From positions 12,897,557 to 12,961,556 of the forward strand of contig NC_092320.1 in the NCBI RefSeq assembly GCF_036785885.1: DNA of 64,000 nt. Reading direction: 5' to 3'. Each line of letters starts with the position of its first letter. Within the stretch, counting starts at the first letter, position 1. Of this stretch, positions 58,301 to 64,000 are shown piece after piece. The position numbers and the translations under genes were made by a program. Under the pieces are notes generated by a model. That model did not search any database and had not been told where the DNA came from. It was given only the letters and a program-made list of their open reading frames with translations. The DNA is from Coffea arabica. Taxonomy: Eukaryota > Streptophyta > Magnoliopsida > Gentianales > Rubiaceae.

Positions 58301-61300
58301 ACTAAGAAAGACTTTGATACTACGGGGTTTTCTGCTAACAGACAAAAAATGCAATCGTGCATGGCACATTGCTCAAAATGAATTAGAAGTCTCCATGCCT
58401 GGTTTAATACTACAGCCTACGGATAAGCAATCCCAACAACAACTAGTGTATACTCATAGCTTCTTCTTCCAACAGTAGTTAATTTGAAATCCAACAGTAG
58501 TTAAATATTAGTAGTTGTTAGTAGTATATGAATTTTAATTAATTAGACCACACAATTAGATTGTCCATCTTGTAGGTGTTGATCTCTAGGTTGACTGACA
58601 GGGTGTCCAAGAATGTACATTTTTTTTTTTGAAAAAAAATGTATACTTGAAGTTTATAGCCAATACCAATCTAAACTCGAATTAAACGACAGGTCTTTTC
58701 TTTTTTTTTTTAAGGAAAAAAAAAAAGATTTCCATTGAGCTAAGACCACACGTACTCCAAATATTTTTCATTCAACAAATTTCTGCAATTTGGTGTCATC
58801 GTCATGATTGGGCTTTTTCACATTGCCATGGTAATATGGTATGAGGAATGAAGGGTGATGGTAAGAGATTGAAACAATAAGCTGCATCCTACTACACTAA
58901 CGTAACCAAGGGCATAGGCATGCAACTGTGCAAGACACTGATAAACTCAGCCTAAAGCTTTTTTTGTATTTTCATTTCATTTCTTAAAAGAACTATGAGT
59001 TAGTGAATCAATCAGACTATTGTTAGAAGAATATTCTAATTTCTACTATAACAAAACAAATAGTTGTAATAATCTGTACATATGAACCTCATCCAGACAG
59101 AACAAACAAAATTTCGCAGCGATAATTTGATTTGTACTAGAACAACTGGGGAGGAGATCTGCTGACGAGTTGACCATAGTACCATACCATGACAGGGGGC
59201 CACCTCACTTCAAATCTAACCCTATGCATCTTTGGGCAATTCCTAACGTCGACAGAGGGACTTCCCACTTTTTTTCTCATACTTTTTTCGGTTGTTTTCT
59301 GGTCAGAATCACACCTCATTTCATGTAAGCAAATTTGTCACTGCGTAGGCTTCTCTATCTACAGTCACAAATGTATTGATTTTATCCGCACATTGACCTC
59401 CTGTGTGGTGCCCGTTATGGCTTTCTATCTAATCTGAATTGCCCCTCTTTCCACGAAACCTTTTCTTTTCTTTCTGGTAAATTTTCTGTGTTCCAACCAT
59501 GAGAAAATGATAGATGTCATTGTTTGAGTTGATAAGAGGACAATGTAGATTTTGTCTTAATTGTGAGTCTTTTGTATTTTGGTTACTCGTTCATTTGTTG
59601 GCACTTAACGCATGCTGGTTCAAGTTTTCTTTGTTTTTCATTTTGGCCCTTTGTCTTTTTTTTTTTAATTAAGTTCTTGAATTGAGCATGTTTGTACCTA
59701 AAATGTTTAAAATCAAAATTTTGTTTGACAATCCCTATTTTCTTCTACATCTTTTTCCTTTTCCATTTTTTTGGTTTTGGTTTTCTCTTTTTTTGGGGGG
59801 GGGGGGGTGGTGGAATATTTATGAAGTCTCTTTAATATTGTCGAGAATATGGGATAAAGTCAACAAGTATAGACGAAAACAACAAAGAATCCGAAGAGCA
59901 CATCAAAAACTTTGTTGTCTTGGCACAAAATAGCCCCTTGCTAGAATCACATATAATCAAGTGGAGCACTCAATTCTAGAGAAAGAATTTTTTATTTGAA
60001 CTATACTTATCAGACAAACCAAACCAAAGAGTGTAGACATATATACATAGATATTATGTTGCAGCAACAATTGAAACCTACATTTCTTCAATTTAATGTG
60101 ATCCGATTAAAGGAAGAGCACATTTACTACCCTGACAATTAAAAACCATCAATTTATACAACAAATGCATAGAATTAAGATTTATTTTTACATTTGTATG
60201 AACTGATGAAATGACGTGTGTATGAACAACTTTATATCTGCATTTATATGGCTAACAGTCATAAATATCTTTTTTTTTTTTTTGGTTCAGAAATCTTGAT
60301 CAAGTCAATATGTTTGTTCACTATATCCGTCTATAAACCTCTCATACCATGAGACTATGACACTTGATCAGAGTCATGAATAGGCTCTGAGAAAAGATTA
60401 GCCATAACTAATCCAACTCACTTGTTCTTTAACAACCCTGTATCCCATGTGATTATATCGTCAAAAGGGTCTTAAGAAAAAGTTTGGATGGCCCATGAAT
60501 TAATCCTACCAAAAAGCTAAAATAAAATTGTATTAGTAACAGATATGAAGTGGATGTACACCTTTCCTTTTGCAAATTGAACCACAGAAAACTCCATGTG
60601 CATGTGCATGCAAATTTATTGTTCAACGTCCCCACCTTACCACAACTAAGTTGGAAAATAAATATACACTTGTTTGTCAACATTTGCAGATCTCGGTAAG
60701 TCCAATACGAACTACGACTCCCAAAATAATTTTTATGTTTTAACTTTACGAACATTTCCACATGGTTTGGATCTTAAGGGTGCCAATCAATTAGTTTTGA
60801 GCAGATCCTGAGGCTTTCACAATCATGAAATGGTCTTCACCGGATCCCTATATTTTTGACAAGAATGAAGTACGCTAACTGCCTCTGGATATTTAGTCTT
60901 CTGTGCCTAACCTTCTACAATAATTGAACCAAATGTCCAAGGTTTTGGCGGGGTTTGATTTTGTCAAGCTAACAACTCTGGAAAATGGAATCCATGGATG
61001 GTGTTGTGTGAGAGAATGAGTTCATCATTGTTGAACAAGCCTTTTAGGTCCTTTTGGGAGCAGATGAAAATAGTTGGAAATGATAACGAGGATAACTTTA
61101 CTTACCATGGAGAAACCTCTTCTGAACTTAGTGATTAAAAAAAAAAAACTTTATTATTTTCCGAAATAATTATGAGTGTCCCTTTACTCAAACACATAAT
61201 TAAACATGTTCTTCAATTGGTTAATTTGCCTAATCCAATATAACCCAATGTAGGAAGATAAGACATAAAAAAAATCTTGATTTTAGTAGTTCTTCACTAG

Positions 61301-62309
61301 GGTAGGTGGAACACTTTTCCCTTTCTCCATTTTTAAAATCAACAGATATCAAACCTTGAATTAGCACCTAATAGAACAGGCTAATCCAGCTTCATACTAG
61401 AAGCACTACCGAAAAAGATCCTTTCTCTTTTTTTTTGTTTTTTTTGTTTTGAGAATCACTTTTCAGGGCTAGGGCTAGATTATAATTCTTGAAAGATTTT
61501 TTTTTTTTTTGACGTAGTTCTCAAATATAAACCGGAGTAGATATTTTGTTTAGGATTTAAACGCCATGCCCATGCTGGCCAGCTGCATTTAGTGTCAAGT
61601 CCATAGTCAATGATGTAGCCAATTCTACTTTATTAATTATTCATTTTCTGGTGAATTTTTCTTATTGATTTACACAGTATGATACGTCAAAGAGTCATAG
61701 TTGTAATGACCAAAAGGGAGAAGACATAGGGACATAATAATATAGAGCGAGGAAAATTTCAATAGACCAGACATCGCAAGATTTGCCAATTTTAAATGAA
61801 CAGAAGACCAATTCGCTAGGCGTTGTAAATACTACCGCATCCAAGACGGGCTTTAGCTAGTACGTGGTTTCAGGATCATTTATCCCCCTTAAGTTGTAAT
61901 GTTGTATCCTAACAACTACACTTAAGGACTCATTTGCACTCTGATTTTAATAGCTGGCTGATAAACCACCTGTATAGCTGATATTGTAGAATGGGCAAAT
62001 GAATCCCAAATAGTTGTATTGGAATTTAGGGTAACCAAACAAACTTGGAGGGTAAATTAGATTGAACTCACCTGCAAATCTTTGGTAAAACATCGTAATG
62101 AAGTGATCATCATTTGTTTGTAAACAAATCTTTTTTAACATTCGCTTATCCCATATTTTGATTTTTTTTTTTTTTTTTGTAATTTTCATAACTAGAATTG
62201 ATCAATTCGAGTAGCACAATGCTTTTCTATTTCAAGAAATTATATTTCATGTAGTCCAGCAATTTTGTAAGCATAATACACTTCCTCCCATTCTGCATAA
62301 CCTAACAAA
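55397..62309. other. Long spacer without recognised genes
   Basis: I found no protein family, splice-bounded exon, RNA gene or complete transposon here. It is AT-rich with poly-T runs, a homopolymer pair T then G near 59786-59808 (13 G), and small foldbacks of T-run/A-run type near 58620 and 58700. The part just right of 55396 should hold the ATL13 promoter and 5'UTR. Confidence 0.5.
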
Positions 62310-62545
62310 TAAAAAAAAAAAAAAATTCTGCACGCCATGGATTGGGACTGGGGTCAGACCAAAAAACTCTGCTTACATTCAACTTTTCCTTTCCGATTGA
62401 AGCAGAAGTAAATCCAGTACCTTTTAGCATCTTAAACAGCTTGGGTTGGGTTGGTTTATGCTGGTCTGGGCTCAAGGTGATGTCGAACAAACATCATCAG
62501 CCCAATGAGTTCCACTTGCAGAATTTTTTTTTTTTTTTTTTTTAC
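62310..62545. repeat. Inverted-repeat-bounded segment, possible small MITE or SINE-like insert
   Basis: A run of A followed by ATTCTGCA near 62310-62331 is mirrored by TGCAGAATT followed by a long T-run near 62517-62543. The 200 bp between are GC-richer than the surroundings. Only about 9 bp beyond the homopolymers pair, so this is weak. Confidence 0.3.
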
Positions 62546-63803
62546 TTTGTGAAAAAGGTCCAAGCTCGTTTCGAACTTATCTAGAGTCGGTTACCAGAGA
62601 AACTTAAGACAGGGTGGGGAGGCTCGGGAGTAGGAAGAATTGGATTCATTATTAAAAAAAAAAAATTTCACATGAATTACCCTTTCAAATAATGGAGATC
62701 ATGTGCTAAAATTTTTAAACTTCTACCCTACAAAATTTAGGAAGCAAGTCGAGCAAATAAGCGGATAATTACTATTGATCTTCGTTATTTAAAAAAAGAA
62801 ATCGACCGATTAAGGTCCAAGTGAAACTCGCAATAACTATTCCATGCTTGATTAGAAAAGGATTCCACAACCACTTAACAAAACAAGGATTATTGCAAGC
62901 ATCCACAGCCAAATAAGTTAACTTATCCTCCTTCCGGAGGAGGTGGATTTTAATTTGGTTTATACTAAAAATTAAATATTTCTGAAATTTGTAGCATCAT
63001 CTCAAGTTTATGTGGAGAAATTGGCCCAATTGGCAACAATCATCCCATGCTCGATCCATGACGAAGCAGGGCAAGCAGCCAAATCCAAGGGCACTAACCA
63101 ACCATCTTCCCACATACTCTATATCTGATAGAACGGACCAGCAGGAAATTATCATACTAATAATAAAAGAGAGATAAGTCTAAAAGGAGATTGAAAGCAC
63201 TTGGCTTTAACTTAAAGGCTTTTCGATGGTACATACACTTCCCCTGCTTTTCTTTTCTACTATACTCGTACCTTGCGCTTTTTGTCCAAAATTACTAAGG
63301 TTTTGAGGCTAATTTCCTAGTGCGGCCTAGACTTGATGGAGCAAAATTTAAGATCATCATCTAGTTGGCTTGATTCGTGCTGGGGCTTGGATGTAGGCAA
63401 CAAGACCTGGCTGCAGCCATGTTCCTGAGTCAACTTTTGAGAGCATGGATGGAACGCCTGCCTGCCGGAGTACGAAGTTGAAAATGGAGGAGTAATAATA
63501 CTTCATTACTTGGAGCAGTTCCTCAGAATGGACAGTGTGCCTACAATTTTCGGATCTCTAAAGCAGGAAAGCTGATGGGCTACCACCATCCAAGGCCTTC
63601 TTTTTTCATAATGCTAATAAACAAGGGGTTTTTGTTATTTGATGCTTTTCACTTGGTGATTAACCATTGATGGTTTCATTCAGTGTCTCATCAGCCCATG
63701 TTATAGCAGGCTTGTCAGAGCAAATCGATCATATATGTCAGGAAAATATCCTGATGCTTAGTTCAACCTGACTACTACGCAGTCATCAAATAAATCAACT
63801 TAC
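62546..63803. other. Spacer without recognised genes
   Basis: AT-rich, somewhat more mixed in composition after 63300. Nothing recognised. Confidence 0.45.
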
Positions 63804-63892
63804 CTCCTAACAAGATCTTCCCTTGCTTGCTCAGTTAACTTATATCCGTATCGAAAAGCATTATCCTCATACAAAGCCCTTAGCCTGCTTGG
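63804..63892 (-). other. Possible exon of an unidentified gene
   Basis: On the minus strand an open stretch with exon-like composition encodes RLRALYEDNAFRYGYK and LTEQAREDLVRR and is followed by a donor-like G/GTAAGT. An acceptor-like TTTAG precedes it at 63893-63894. I cannot identify the protein and no partner exon was found in the window, so a gene may start or continue near the right edge. Confidence 0.25.
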
Positions 63893-64000
63893 CTAAACCA
63901 TTTTTCACATGTTCAATTTCATTTCCTTGTCCCGTACGCACAAACTAAAAACACACGACATGGTTCCCAATACAAGAGGTATGGTCGGCATCTTCTCAAG

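Noticed and set aside
59786-59812. Long T-run followed by 13 G, suspected structured element or promoter
   Set aside because: A simple homopolymer junction without partner sequences; may also vary through sequencing error.

Overview
The window is nuclear DNA of a flowering plant, most likely a eudicot. Plant-only gene families (an ATL RING-H2 ligase, a PNP/EG45 secreted-protein pair, a CCX cation exchanger, a kelch-free F-box gene), GT-AG introns, AT-rich spacers, and many plant transposable-element classes including a scrap of plastid DNA all point that way. One small MITE family resembles repeats I associate with asterids such as coffee, but I cannot fix the genus. No prokaryotic features, CRISPR arrays or intact RNA genes were seen.

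Region 1 (1-14720) is a large Ty3-type LTR retrotransposon lying on the minus strand. Its 3' LTR runs off the left edge; the PBS and 5' LTR are at 11219-14720. The LTRs are nearly identical, so the insertion looks young. The interior holds only a decayed integrase tail, long pyrimidine tracts and tandem repeats, so it is a non-autonomous (LARD-like) copy. It sits at the edge of a 1.5 kb block (14721-16256) that is duplicated at 38851-40420.

Region 2 (17035-28396) is an F-box pseudogene broken by a MITE and a frameshift, followed by two MuDR-type MULEs head to head. The right one (23115-28387) has long TIRs, a perfect 9-bp target duplication, a transposase gene with one in-frame stop, and a convergent second gene for a GRF-type zinc-finger membrane protein. 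The left one (18564-23105) is a decayed, truncated copy in inverse orientation. Together they form an inverted repeat with arms of about 4.5 kb and a loop of about 0.5 kb, an arrangement that could yield silencing hairpin RNA as the maize Mu killer locus does.

Region 3 (28397-36494) is an island of smaller elements: a hAT-like element, a Helitron carrying a gene fragment and split by a solo LTR, and a Pack-MULE that captured a Nudix-like gene fragment. Each has clear termini and most have exact target duplications.

Region 4 (36495-64000) is the gene-bearing part: two tandem PNP/EG45-like genes, a CCX cation/calcium exchanger, and an ATL13-like RING-H2 E3 ligase, separated by spacers with MITEs, GC-rich hAT-like elements and a nuclear plastid insertion with a decayed trnD-GUC. 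The last 8.6 kb shows almost nothing recognisable.
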